This document shows, piece after piece, positions 24,309-32,667 of a stretch of DNA of 64,000 bases (position 1 is the first letter of the stretch; each line of letters begins with the position of its first letter). The DNA comes from Rickettsia typhi (lineage in GTDB: Bacteria; Pseudomonadota; Alphaproteobacteria; Rickettsiales; Deianiraeaceae). Made by a program: the position numbers and the translations under genes. Below the pieces are notes generated by a model. The model ran no database searches, had not been told where the DNA came from, and saw only the letters and a list, made by a program, of their open reading frames with translations. The DNA is taken from positions 39,685-103,684 of the forward strand of contig CAMDIK010000004.1 of NCBI GenBank assembly GCA_945898725.1, in the 5' to 3' direction.

Positions 24309-25499
24309 TTAATCCTCAATATTATTTATATACAACAAACACGAAGCAAATACCTCAATTGCCTCACCCCTTCCAACGGAATCAAGCCCTTCTTTGGTTT
24401 TTGCTTTTACGGCAACAAGATTAGGGTCAATTTCCAGATTTTTGGCTATTCCTTCTTGTATCATTGGGCGATATGGCCCTATTTTTGGGTGTTCCGTGAT
24501 AATATTGATGTCAATATTTCCAATTTTCGCTCCGCGCATTTTCAGCAGCGATTTCATTTTCTGCAAAAATATTACCGAAGTTGCACCTTTCCATTTTGGG
24601 TCATTAGGTGGAAAATGTGCGCCAATATCTCCGTTGTTTAAAGCGCCTAAAATTGCATCAACCACTGCATGGGAAACAACATCGCCATCAGAGTGGGCTT
24701 CAATTGAAAATTCATACGGAATAGGCACGCAACCAAGCACAATATTTCCATCTTTTGGTGGGTTATTGGTAAATCTATGTATGTCATACCCCGTGCCAAT
24801 TCTAATATCTTGTGTGAAATTTCTGCTGTTTGCCATGATCAGAGATTCCGCGCGTTCATAATCTGAATCGTTCGTGATTTTAAAATTATTTGGCGAACCT
24901 ATAACCGTTGAAACTGTAATATTTGCATGTTCGCTAATTGCACAATCATCAGTAAAACTTAGGTGTTTTAACATTCTGTGATTATGCAGAATTTCACTGT
25001 ATAAAAAGCCTTGCGGGGTTTGAGATCTCCAAATATCAGAGCGATCTACCGTCCATAAAACCTTACTATTATCGCATTTTTTCACAGTATCTTCAATAGG
25101 AATTACAGGTATAACCGCGCGATTGTACTCTAATTCGTTTATAACGCCTGTGATAATTTTTGCATCAACAAATGGGCGCGCAGCGTCGTGAATAAGTACC
25201 TTTTTTGGGTTTAAATTTACCAAAGATTCCAAGCCAAATCGCACAGATTCCTGCCTTGTTGCACCACCAATAACAGGCGGTAAAATATCAAGCCCGGCGG
25301 TTGCATCTTTATATAAATCTATATCTGCTTCGTGAATAACCACAAGCACATTATCCACTTGCGGGTGCTTGATAAAAGCATCGATCGAACGGCGTAAAAT
25401 TGTTTTATTACCAATGGTTAAATATTGCTTTGGAAGGTCGTAATCCGAGATCATTCTTGCCCCCCTTCCGGCTGCTACTATTATTGCTATTACAGACAT
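24309..25499 (-). CDS. ispDF: Bifunctional IspD/IspF of the MEP pathway
   Basis: 396 residues. The IspD half (about 1-225, CTP:MEP cytidylyltransferase) has IVAAGRGARM, LPKQY and IHDAARPF. The IspF half (about 236-396, MECDP synthase) begins RIGTGYDIHRF and has EAHSDGDVVSH and GDIGAHFPP with the zinc ligands Asp and His. The IspDF fusion is typical of alphaproteobacteria. It lies next to dxr, though on the opposite strand, so part of the pathway is clustered. A small lipoprotein gene follows. Confidence 0.97.
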   Translation of the reverse strand: MSVIAIIVAAGRGARMISDYDLPKQYLTIGNKTILRRSIDAFIKHPQVDNVLVVIHEADIDLYKDATAGLDILPPVIGGATRQESVRFGLESLVNLNPKKVLIHDAARPFVDAKIITGVINELEYNRAVIPVIPIEDTVKKCDNSKVLWTVDRSDIWRSQTPQGFLYSEILHNHRMLKHLSFTDDCAISEHANITVSTVIGSPNNFKITNDSDYERAESLIMANSRNFTQDIRIGTGYDIHRFTNNPPKDGNIVLGCVPIPYEFSIEAHSDGDVVSHAVVDAILGALNNGDIGAHFPPNDPKWKGATSVIFLQKMKSLLKMRGAKIGNIDINIITEHPKIGPYRPMIQEGIAKNLEIDPNLVAVKAKTKEGLDSVGRGEAIEVFASCLLYINNIED

Positions 25500-25578
25500 T
25501 TATTTAGTTAAATAAAATTATTAATTTGTATTTTATTGATTGTGTAAAGTCAAGATTAAATAATAAATATTTTTTTTC

Positions 25579-25607
25579 TTGACTGATATATATGTAGTGT
25601 AAATATT
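25579..25607 (+). promoter_or_regulatory. Candidate rpoH promoter
   Basis: TTGACT (25579-25584), 17-bp spacer and AATATT (25602-25607), just upstream of the rpoH start; four of six in the -10. Confidence 0.4.
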
Positions 25608-25629
25608 AAAACGGTTGAGTGTTAATGCT

Positions 25630-26418
25630 ATGTTGAATTTGGCAAAAGATCATTTTTCAGAAGCTAATTTAACTGTTAATAATGATATTGAAATTAGCGG
25701 GTTTGACTCATCTGGATTGATTTCAATTGATCAAAATTTAGCGCTATATATTGACAAGGTTTATGCAATTCCTATGCTTTCCTTGGAAGAAGAAATGCGC
25801 CTGACGCGTGACTATTTTGAAAATAAAACACAGGCGTCCGCGAATGCAATTGTTATGGCACATTTGCGCGTTGTTGTGAAGGTTGCGCGGAAATTTTCCG
25901 GCTACAATTTCCCAATGATGGACTTAATTTGCGAAGGAAATTACGGACTTATTAAAGCCGTTACAAAATTTGACCCCAACAAAGGTTTTCGCTTTGTAAC
26001 ATATGCGCTTTGGTGGATTAAATCTGCAATACAGGAATATGTAATGAAGTCTTGGTCGATGGTTAAAATTGGCACTTCTTCTGAACATAGGCGCAAATTT
26101 TTCAACCAATCTGCAAAGAAGAATGATGCGTCGGTGGATAATATTTTGCATAGAGATTTTGCCCTTTCCGGCTATGAATCTGTTGATTTACAAAGTGATT
26201 TTGATGCGCATTTTGATCGCAAGATCAAACTTAATGTCGCAATGGATGCCTTAAAGTTTTTATCTGATCGTGAAAGAAAAATACTTTATATGCGGGAAAT
26301 AAGCGATGATAAATATACGCTTGATGAAATAGGTAAAATGTTTAATATTTCTAAAGAGCGTGTGAGGCAAATTTATGAAATTGCATTGAAAAAGATGCGA
26401 TCTCATATAGGAAAATAA
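25630..26418 (+). CDS. rpoH: RNA polymerase sigma-32 (heat-shock) factor
   Basis: Alternative sigma factor of 262 residues. Region 1.2/2 shows LSLEEEMRLT, MAHLRVVVKVARKFSGY, DLICEGNYGLIKAV, and RFVTYALWWIKSAIQEYV (regions 2.3-2.4). An RpoH-box equivalent is HRRKFFNQSAKKN. Region 4 is TLDEIGKMFNISKERVRQIYEIALKKMR. The frame is open from a TTG at 25615 (5 codons more); ATG 25630 is preferred but not certain. Alphaproteobacteria have one or more RpoH. It ends 100 bp before rplK. Confidence 0.93.
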   Translation: MLNLAKDHFSEANLTVNNDIEISGFDSSGLISIDQNLALYIDKVYAIPMLSLEEEMRLTRDYFENKTQASANAIVMAHLRVVVKVARKFSGYNFPMMDLICEGNYGLIKAVTKFDPNKGFRFVTYALWWIKSAIQEYVMKSWSMVKIGTSSEHRRKFFNQSAKKNDASVDNILHRDFALSGYESVDLQSDFDAHFDRKIKLNVAMDALKFLSDRERKILYMREISDDKYTLDEIGKMFNISKERVRQIYEIALKKMRSHIGK

Positions 26419-26420
26419 TA

Positions 26421-26460
26421 TTTTTTTATTTTATGAAGATTTTACTTGAAAATAAAAAAA
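26421..26460. repeat. A/T-only inverted repeat between rpoH and rplK
   Basis: TTTTTTTATTTT (26421-26432) and AAAATAAAAAAA (26449-26460) are perfect 12-bp inverted arms with a 16-nt loop, 2 bp after the rpoH stop. Being all A/T, it would be a weak terminator at most. Confidence 0.4.
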
Positions 26461-26518
26461 ACGTAGTGCAGTGTGATGTTGCTTACTTGTGAAGCTTATA
26501 TACTTTTTGTGTAATAAA

Positions 26519-26938
26519 ATGAAAGATTTTTTATCCGTAAAACTACTTTTAGTTCCAGAAAAGGCTACACCCTCTGCGCAGATTGGTTCTGCCCTGGGTT
26601 CAAAAGGCGTTAATCCTGGTGCTTTTTGCAAAGAATTTAATGATAAAAGCAAAGGAATGGGTAATTTAGCTGTTCCCGTTATAGTTATGGTCAAAAAAGA
26701 TAAGACATTTAAGATGGTTATAAAAAAACCTTCTGTATCTCTTTTAATAAAAGATAAAATTAAGTTGGCGCAAGGCTCTAAGAAGCCTGGCAAGGAGATA
26801 GTAGCAAAAATAAGTAAAAGTGATGTAAGGGATATTGCAGAGTATAAAATATCGGATATGCAGGTTATGTGCATTGAAGCTGCTTGCACCATGGTTGCCG
26901 GCACCGCTAGGTCTATGGGTATTGATGTTGTTGAGTAA
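26519..26938 (+). CDS. rplK: 50S ribosomal protein L11
   Basis: 139 residues, normal for L11. The N-terminal segment KLLLVPEKATPSAQIGSALGSKGVNPGAFCKEFN holds the conserved proline and GP-site region (start KLLLVPE, end FCKEFN). The frame is open from a GTG at 26489; ATG 26519 gives the standard start. Usually secE-nusG lie just upstream; here rpoH does. First gene of the rplK-rplA-rplJ-rplL-rpoB-rpoC run. Confidence 0.95.
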   Translation: MKDFLSVKLLLVPEKATPSAQIGSALGSKGVNPGAFCKEFNDKSKGMGNLAVPVIVMVKKDKTFKMVIKKPSVSLLIKDKIKLAQGSKKPGKEIVAKISKSDVRDIAEYKISDMQVMCIEAACTMVAGTARSMGIDVVE

Positions 26939-26943
26939 TTTAT

Positions 26944-27684
26944 ATGATTTCTAAACGTTTAAAAGCTGTGGAGAGTAAGTTTCAGACTTCTGAATCCTTA
27001 ACTTTATCCGACGCACTGAGTAAGCTAGGTGAATATGTAAATGATAGCTTCACCAGCAAGTCTGGTGCAATCTTATCCACCAAATTAAAATTTGATGAGA
27101 CTGTTAGTCTTGAATTTGAGCTTGGAGTTGACGGCAAAAGATCTGACCAAATGGTCAAGTCATCTGTAATTTTACCTTTTAGCCATGGTAAAAATAGAAA
27201 GGTATTGGCTATCACGTCCTCCGTTTCAGAAGCTATTACCGCAGGGGCATTTAATGCTATTGACAGATCCGGATTGCCATCTATTGCATCTAAAGAATTA
27301 AACTTGAAGGACATCGATTTGTGTCTAACATCTGAAGAAATGATGAAAGATATTGCCACCTCTGGATGTTCCAAGGTGCTTGGTTTGGCAGGTTTAATGC
27401 CAAATGTAAAAAGTGGAACTGTATTTAAAACTGAAAAAGATCTGATTGCTAATTTACCATTGGTTATCAATAGAACTATTGAAATTAAAAGTGATAAATT
27501 TGGTTATTTGAAGGTTCGTTGCGGGAAATTAAGCTTTAAGCACGAAGATATTTTATCTAATATTGATGCTATATTTGAAAAGGTTAAACAAGTTAAGCCT
27601 GCTAGTGTAAAAGGAGTGTATATTAAGTCAGTTTCCTTGTCCAGTACTGGTGGTTTTGTGTGTTATTTGAATTTTAAGTCTTAA
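26944..27684 (+). CDS. rplA: 50S ribosomal protein L1
   Basis: 246 residues, slightly longer than the usual 230. L1 signatures: SKRLKAVESKF at the start, the central GLAGLMPNVKSGT loop near 145, and the C-terminal VKGVYIKSVSLSSTGG segment. Five bp after rplK, one bp before rplJ. L1 usually represses the L11 operon by binding its leader. Confidence 0.95.
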   Translation: MISKRLKAVESKFQTSESLTLSDALSKLGEYVNDSFTSKSGAILSTKLKFDETVSLEFELGVDGKRSDQMVKSSVILPFSHGKNRKVLAITSSVSEAITAGAFNAIDRSGLPSIASKELNLKDIDLCLTSEEMMKDIATSGCSKVLGLAGLMPNVKSGTVFKTEKDLIANLPLVINRTIEIKSDKFGYLKVRCGKLSFKHEDILSNIDAIFEKVKQVKPASVKGVYIKSVSLSSTGGFVCYLNFKS

Positions 27685-27685
27685 T

Positions 27686-28165
27686 ATGAGAAGATCTGAT
27701 AAACAAGCTTTAGTTGAAAAAATTGTTAATTTGTATAATGCAAATGAATACGTTTTTATGGTAAACTATAAAGGTATTTGCGCCGATGATGCGTATGGTA
27801 TGCGTAAGGCTATTTCTATGAAAACTGGGGATAAAGTTTTGGTTGTCAAAAATAGTTTACACCGAGTTGCTTTGCAAAAATTAAATCTTTCCGATAGTAT
27901 TTCTGAGGATATATTTACTGACCAAGTGGCACTAATTTTTACTAATAATATTTTAGGTATTGCATCTTTGTTGAAAAAATATATTGATAAAAAAATTATT
28001 ACTTTTATTGGATATTTTGATAAAAAGAAATTATATACTTATGAATCTTTTGTTGCTGTATCTGTGTATGAAAATGTCCAGTCTTTGAGGTCATCTCTAC
28101 TTGGTACTTTGGTAAATTCTTACAGTGGAATTGTAAGATTGTTGAATGTTAAATCGTCTAATTAG
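27686..28165 (+). CDS. rplJ: 50S ribosomal protein L10
   Basis: 159 residues. The N-terminus MRRSDKQALVEKI and the YKGICADDAYGMRKAI and VKNSLHRVAL segments match L10, which anchors L7/L12 dimers through its C-terminal helix. One base separates it from rplA. Confidence 0.93.
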   Translation: MRRSDKQALVEKIVNLYNANEYVFMVNYKGICADDAYGMRKAISMKTGDKVLVVKNSLHRVALQKLNLSDSISEDIFTDQVALIFTNNILGIASLLKKYIDKKIITFIGYFDKKKLYTYESFVAVSVYENVQSLRSSLLGTLVNSYSGIVRLLNVKSSN

Positions 28166-28183
28166 TTTGTTTTTTTGTATTGT

Positions 28184-28570
28184 ATGTCTAGTGTAGATCA
28201 AATGAGTTTTGTAAAAATTGCTGAAGATTTGGGTAAGTTAACTGTCTGTGAAATGGTTAGCCTTGTTAAGCATCTTGAACAAGAGTGGGGTGTTTCTGCT
28301 GCTGCTCCGGTGGCTGTGGCTGCATCTGGCGCTGCTGGTGAAGCTGTTGCTGAAAAAACCAGTTTTGACGTTATTTTGACTGATGCTGGTGGTAATAAGA
28401 TTGCTGTCATTAAAGAAGTGCGTGCGATTGTTAGTGGGCTAGGTTTAGCCGAAGCTAAAGCTTTAGTAGAGTCTGCTCCCAAAGCTGTAAAAGAGGGTGT
28501 AAAAAAAGATGAGGCTGAAGAAATTAAAAAGAAACTCGAAGCTGCTGGCGCAAAAGTAGAAATAAAGTAG
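28184..28570 (+). CDS. rplL: 50S ribosomal protein L7/L12
   Basis: 128 residues. N-terminal dimerisation helices ([25 protein letters not shown], first part), an Ala-rich hinge (about 45-62, [16 protein letters not shown]), and the C-terminal factor-binding domain [13 protein letters not shown] with [20 protein letters not shown]. The frame is open from a TTG at 28175; ATG 28184 is preferred. A hairpin follows immediately. Confidence 0.96.
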   Translation: MSSVDQMSFVKIAEDLGKLTVCEMVSLVKHLEQEWGVSAAAPVAVAASGAAGEAVAEKTSFDVILTDAGGNKIAVIKEVRAIVSGLGLAEAKALVESAPKAVKEGVKKDEAEEIKKKLEAAGAKVEIK

Positions 28571-28589
28571 CAATATTTTTTTTATTGCT
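28569..28589 (+). terminator. Hairpin in the rplL-rpoB gap, possible attenuator
   Basis: AGCAATA (28569-28575) and TATTGCT (28583-28589) form a 7-bp stem around a loop of seven T, right at the rplL stop. An attenuator that lowers rpoBC expression is known at this place in E. coli; equivalence here is inferred. Confidence 0.35.
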
Positions 28590-28634
28590 TTATACTATCA
28601 ATTACTTGTTTGCTTTATTTTTTAATTTTTTACA

Positions 28635-31600
28635 ATGCTGGATTTTGCCAAATATAGAAATTATATCTCTTCCACAAGGGGTATTAATGATAGTTTAGTT
28701 GGTAATATTATCGAAGTTCAGCTGGATTCTTACCGCGATTTTTTAAAAAGCGGTATAGCAAGTGCTGTAAAAAGCATATTTCCAGTTGAATGTCCCTTTG
28801 GTAACTTTGTGCTTGATTACGTCTCTCATGAAGTAAAAAATTCATTTTACTCTCCAGAGGAGTGTATACATAGAAATTTAACATACAGTGCAGATATATA
28901 TGTGCGACTACGTCTTTATTCATTTGAAAAACACGGAGATACAAAAAGCATTGTAGATGTGAAAGAGCAGGATGTAATGTTATGCAACGTACCTGTCATG
29001 ACAGAGTTGGGAACTTTTGTGGTAAATGGCGTTGAGCGCGTTGTTGTGTCACAGATTCATAGATCGCCTGGCGTATTTTTCACTCAAGATTCGATAGATT
29101 CTGGAATTGTTTATTCTGCAAATATAATACCATATCGTGGAACCTGGGTTGATTTTATTTTCGATCCTGCGGAAAGAATAGTTGTTGCTATTGATAAGCG
29201 CAAAAAACTTCCGCTTATTCCATTTATGTACGCTATTGGTTTCTCTCGCTTTGAATTGGTGGATAATTTTTATAAATCTATAACCATTTATTCTGCTAAC
29301 TCGGGGTTTGTTCGACTTGGATCTAGTATCAAAAATCTTGCTGGTGAAAGATTGTCATTCAACGTCTATGATAGCGCTGGAAAAGTTGTTTTGGAGTCTG
29401 GAAAGGTTGTTATACCTAGGAAGATACAAAGTTTTGCTGATGATGATATTTATCTAAAACTCGATGAAGTTGTGAATTCTATTCATGCCTTTGTTGATAT
29501 AGATGGCTCAATGCATGGGTGCGATGATTATAGGGCTGGTGATTTAATAAAAATAGAAGATATAACATCTATTTTAAAATCTGAGAAGAATGGATTGCAA
29601 ATAGTTAATTTTATTGAAAAAACTTTCTCCAAAACTATATTAAGCTTGATATCTGATTTTTCGGATATTGGTGAAGATGATTCGGTGCAAATGCTGTTTA
29701 GATTATTACGCTCAGGTGATAGAGTGTTAGCTGATGATCAAAAATCTTATGTAAGATCGATATTTTTTGATAAAGATAAGTGCAATATGTTGCGCGTTGG
29801 TAGGTACAAACTGAATGCTGTTTTGGGTCTAAATTGCGATGAAGATTCTATCTCTCTTACAAAGGAAGATTTTGTTCAAATATTAAAAAAGTTAATACAA
29901 ATAAAAGAAAACTTACTTGAAACCGATGACATTGACCATCTTGGCAATAGAAGAATTAGATCTGTTGGTGAGTTGGTTGAAAACGCAATGAGATCAGGGC
30001 TTTCCAAGCTTGCACGATCTTGTGTAGAGCGTATGTCTAATTTTATTTTGCGTTCTAATGTTTCCCCTTCCGATGCAATAGTTTCAAGTCATGTTCTGAA
30101 GTCTATTAGGGATTTTTTTGCAACCTCGCAATTATCGCAGTTTATGGAGCAAACGAACCCTCTGTCAGAGGTAAGTCATAAGCGTAGAATATCTGCATTA
30201 GGCGCAGGTGGCGTGGAAAAAGACCGTGCCGGACTCGATATTCGCGATGTTCACTCTACCCACTATGGAAGAATATGTATTGTAGAAACTCCAGACAGTC
30301 AAAGTATTGGTTTAATTAGTAATTTAGCAACCTTTGCCAAGGTGAATAAGTATGGTTTTATTGAATCTCCTTATAAAATAGTAAAAGATAGAGCAATATC
30401 TGATGAAATAGTGTATCTTGATTCTACACAGGAAATTGGACACGTCATTTGCCAGTATGATCCTAATTTTATCACTAATAAATTAATTGATCGAGATGTT
30501 GTTTCTTGTAGAAAAGATGGTGAATTGGTTATGTCCAGTGCTGATGATATATCGTTAATTGACGTTTCGTCTCACCAAATGTTATCACTTATCTCTGGAT
30601 TGATACCGTTTTTTGAAAATAATGATGCATATCGTGTATTAATGGGTGCGAATATGCAGCGTCAGGCTGTGCCTCTTGTTAAACCTGAGGCTCCGCTTAT
30701 AGGAACTGGGATGGAAGCATTCATCGGGGCTCAATCTTCAGGTGTTATACGTTCAAAAACTAATGGCAGAGTTGTATATGTTGATGGTGGTAGAATAGTT
30801 GTTAAGGCTGATAGTGGTGAAAACTTTGATGTATATAATATAACCAAGTACAAAAAAACCAACCAGGGAACTTGCATGAGTTATACCCCTAGGGCATTTG
30901 TTGGAATGGAGGTGAAGGTTGGAAGTATAATAGCGGATGGTTATGCAACGGAAGGTAGGGAAATTGCAGCCGGTAAGAATGTTCGTGTAGCATTTATGTC
31001 TTGGAATGGCTTTGGATATGAAGACTCTGTGATAATTTCAGATAAAATTGTTAATGATGAAAGTTTTACATCTGTTCACATTGAGGAGTTTGAAATAGAC
31101 GTATTGGATACTCGCCTAGGGCCTGAAGTTTTAACAAAAGATATTCCCGGGGTTCCTGAAAATGTCTTATATACGCTAGATGAATCTGGAATTATTCATC
31201 TAGGTGCATATGTTCAACCTGGCGATATTCTGGTTGGAAAAGTAGTGCCACGGGTTGAAGTTCCAATTACTCCTGAAGAAAAATTACTACGCGCTATCTT
31301 TGATGAAAAAGTCTCTGAAGTTAAGGATGCCTCTCTTAGGGTTTCTCCCGGTTGTTCTGGGGTTATTGTCGGCGTTGATATATTAACCAGAAGGGGCGTT
31401 GAAAAGCCGCAAAGATTAGTAGAAATGGAATCCAAAGCTACACATTTACGCAAAGCAACCCATGAAAAAGTATTATCAGTTATCAAAAATGACCTGATTA
31501 CTGAATTGTTGGAAATATGTGATGGTGAAGATGTTGCTAGATCTGGAAAGCAAAAAGCTGTTATGCCTATAACGGGTAAAATAAGCAGGGTTTATTTGGA

Positions 31601-32651
31601 GAATTTACCTATTGCAGATTTGTTAAAATTACAAGTTGCCAATAGCGATAAGCAGGAGAAATTGCTTATCGTTAGGTCAAAGTACGACTCAATTATCGTT
31701 CGTCTTGAGGATGCTTGTAAGTTGGATATTGCAAAAATTATCGATGGACATGATTTACAAAACAGTGTTTTGCATATTGTAAAAGTTAGGGTGGCTATGA
31801 AAAGCAGGATGCAGCCTGGTGACAAGGTGGCTGGTAGACATGGTAACAAAGGTATTATATCCAAAGTCGTTCCAGCTGAAGATATGCCGTTTACAGAAGA
31901 TGGCAAACCTGTGGATATGATTATCAATCCTTTGGGAATTGTTGCGCGGATGAATTTTGGTCAAGTGTTAGAGATGGCGTTGGGCCTTGCATCATTCAGC
32001 TTGGGCGATAAAGTTCGCGATGTATTGCATACCTATCAAGACGTGGCAGATGTGAAAAAGATATTATCTGATGTAGCTGTAGATGCCGTGGTTAAAGAGG
32101 AGATTGCTAAGCTGAAAAATGAAGATGTATTGTCTTTGGCACGAAAGTATTCCAAGGGCGTTCCCTTTGCAACCCCCGTGTTTCATGGATGTAAGGTTGC
32201 AGATTTGGATAAAATATTAGAGCTTGCAGGTTGCGATTTGGATGGACAGGCTTGGTTATATGATGGCCTAACGGGTGAAAAATTTGATAGAAAAATATCA
32301 ATAGGCTGTCTGTACGTGCTAAAACTACATCACTTGGTAGATAGCAAGGTGCATGCAAGGTCTGTGGGTCCTTATAGCTTGGTTACCCAGCAACCACTTG
32401 GTGGCAAGTCTCATTTTGGCGGGCAAAGACTTGGTGAAATGGAATGTTGGGCATTACAGGCTTATGGTGCCGCTTATACTTTACAAGAAATGTTGACTGT
32501 TAAGTCGGATGATATTGATGGCAGAAGGGCGCTATATAATAATATAGTGTCAGGTAATATGAATTTTACATATAATGCACCTGAATCTTTCAATGTTATG
32601 CTAAAAGAGCTTTCTGCGCTAGGTTTGAGCGTGTCATTGGGCAATGATTAA
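28635..32651 (+). CDS. rpoB: DNA-directed RNA polymerase beta subunit
   Basis: 1338 residues, normal size. Recognised by SQLSQFMEQTNPLSEVSHKRRISALG (rifampicin cluster I; first 20: SQLSQFMEQTNPLSEVSHKR), RDVHSTHYGRICIVETPD, NVRVAFMSWNGFGYEDSVIISD-type segment near 790, GDKVAGRHGNKGIISK and the C-terminal GGKSHFGGQRLGEMECWALQAYGA region. Next to cluster I, the usual ETPEGxNIGL reads ETPDSQSIGL, and ALGPGG reads ALGAGG. Separate from rpoC (16 bp gap), unlike the fused form in Wolbachia. Confidence 0.98.
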   Translation: MLDFAKYRNYISSTRGINDSLVGNIIEVQLDSYRDFLKSGIASAVKSIFPVECPFGNFVLDYVSHEVKNSFYSPEECIHRNLTYSADIYVRLRLYSFEKHGDTKSIVDVKEQDVMLCNVPVMTELGTFVVNGVERVVVSQIHRSPGVFFTQDSIDSGIVYSANIIPYRGTWVDFIFDPAERIVVAIDKRKKLPLIPFMYAIGFSRFELVDNFYKSITIYSANSGFVRLGSSIKNLAGERLSFNVYDSAGKVVLESGKVVIPRKIQSFADDDIYLKLDEVVNSIHAFVDIDGSMHGCDDYRAGDLIKIEDITSILKSEKNGLQIVNFIEKTFSKTILSLISDFSDIGEDDSVQMLFRLLRSGDRVLADDQKSYVRSIFFDKDKCNMLRVGRYKLNAVLGLNCDEDSISLTKEDFVQILKKLIQIKENLLETDDIDHLGNRRIRSVGELVENAMRSGLSKLARSCVERMSNFILRSNVSPSDAIVSSHVLKSIRDFFATSQLSQFMEQTNPLSEVSHKRRISALGAGGVEKDRAGLDIRDVHSTHYGRICIVETPDSQSIGLISNLATFAKVNKYGFIESPYKIVKDRAISDEIVYLDSTQEIGHVICQYDPNFITNKLIDRDVVSCRKDGELVMSSADDISLIDVSSHQMLSLISGLIPFFENNDAYRVLMGANMQRQAVPLVKPEAPLIGTGMEAFIGAQSSGVIRSKTNGRVVYVDGGRIVVKADSGENFDVYNITKYKKTNQGTCMSYTPRAFVGMEVKVGSIIADGYATEGREIAAGKNVRVAFMSWNGFGYEDSVIISDKIVNDESFTSVHIEEFEIDVLDTRLGPEVLTKDIPGVPENVLYTLDESGIIHLGAYVQPGDILVGKVVPRVEVPITPEEKLLRAIFDEKVSEVKDASLRVSPGCSGVIVGVDILTRRGVEKPQRLVEMESKATHLRKATHEKVLSVIKNDLITELLEICDGEDVARSGKQKAVMPITGKISRVYLENLPIADLLKLQVANSDKQEKLLIVRSKYDSIIVRLEDACKLDIAKIIDGHDLQNSVLHIVKVRVAMKSRMQPGDKVAGRHGNKGIISKVVPAEDMPFTEDGKPVDMIINPLGIVARMNFGQVLEMALGLASFSLGDKVRDVLHTYQDVADVKKILSDVAVDAVVKEEIAKLKNEDVLSLARKYSKGVPFATPVFHGCKVADLDKILELAGCDLDGQAWLYDGLTGEKFDRKISIGCLYVLKLHHLVDSKVHARSVGPYSLVTQQPLGGKSHFGGQRLGEMECWALQAYGAAYTLQEMLTVKSDDIDGRRALYNNIVSGNMNFTYNAPESFNVMLKELSALGLSVSLGND

Positions 32652-32667
32652 TGATTTTTTATAACTT

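Noticed and set aside
26974..27470. 162-codon minus-strand ORF in rplA
   Set aside because: Antisense to ribosomal protein L1 with clear family motifs on the plus strand.
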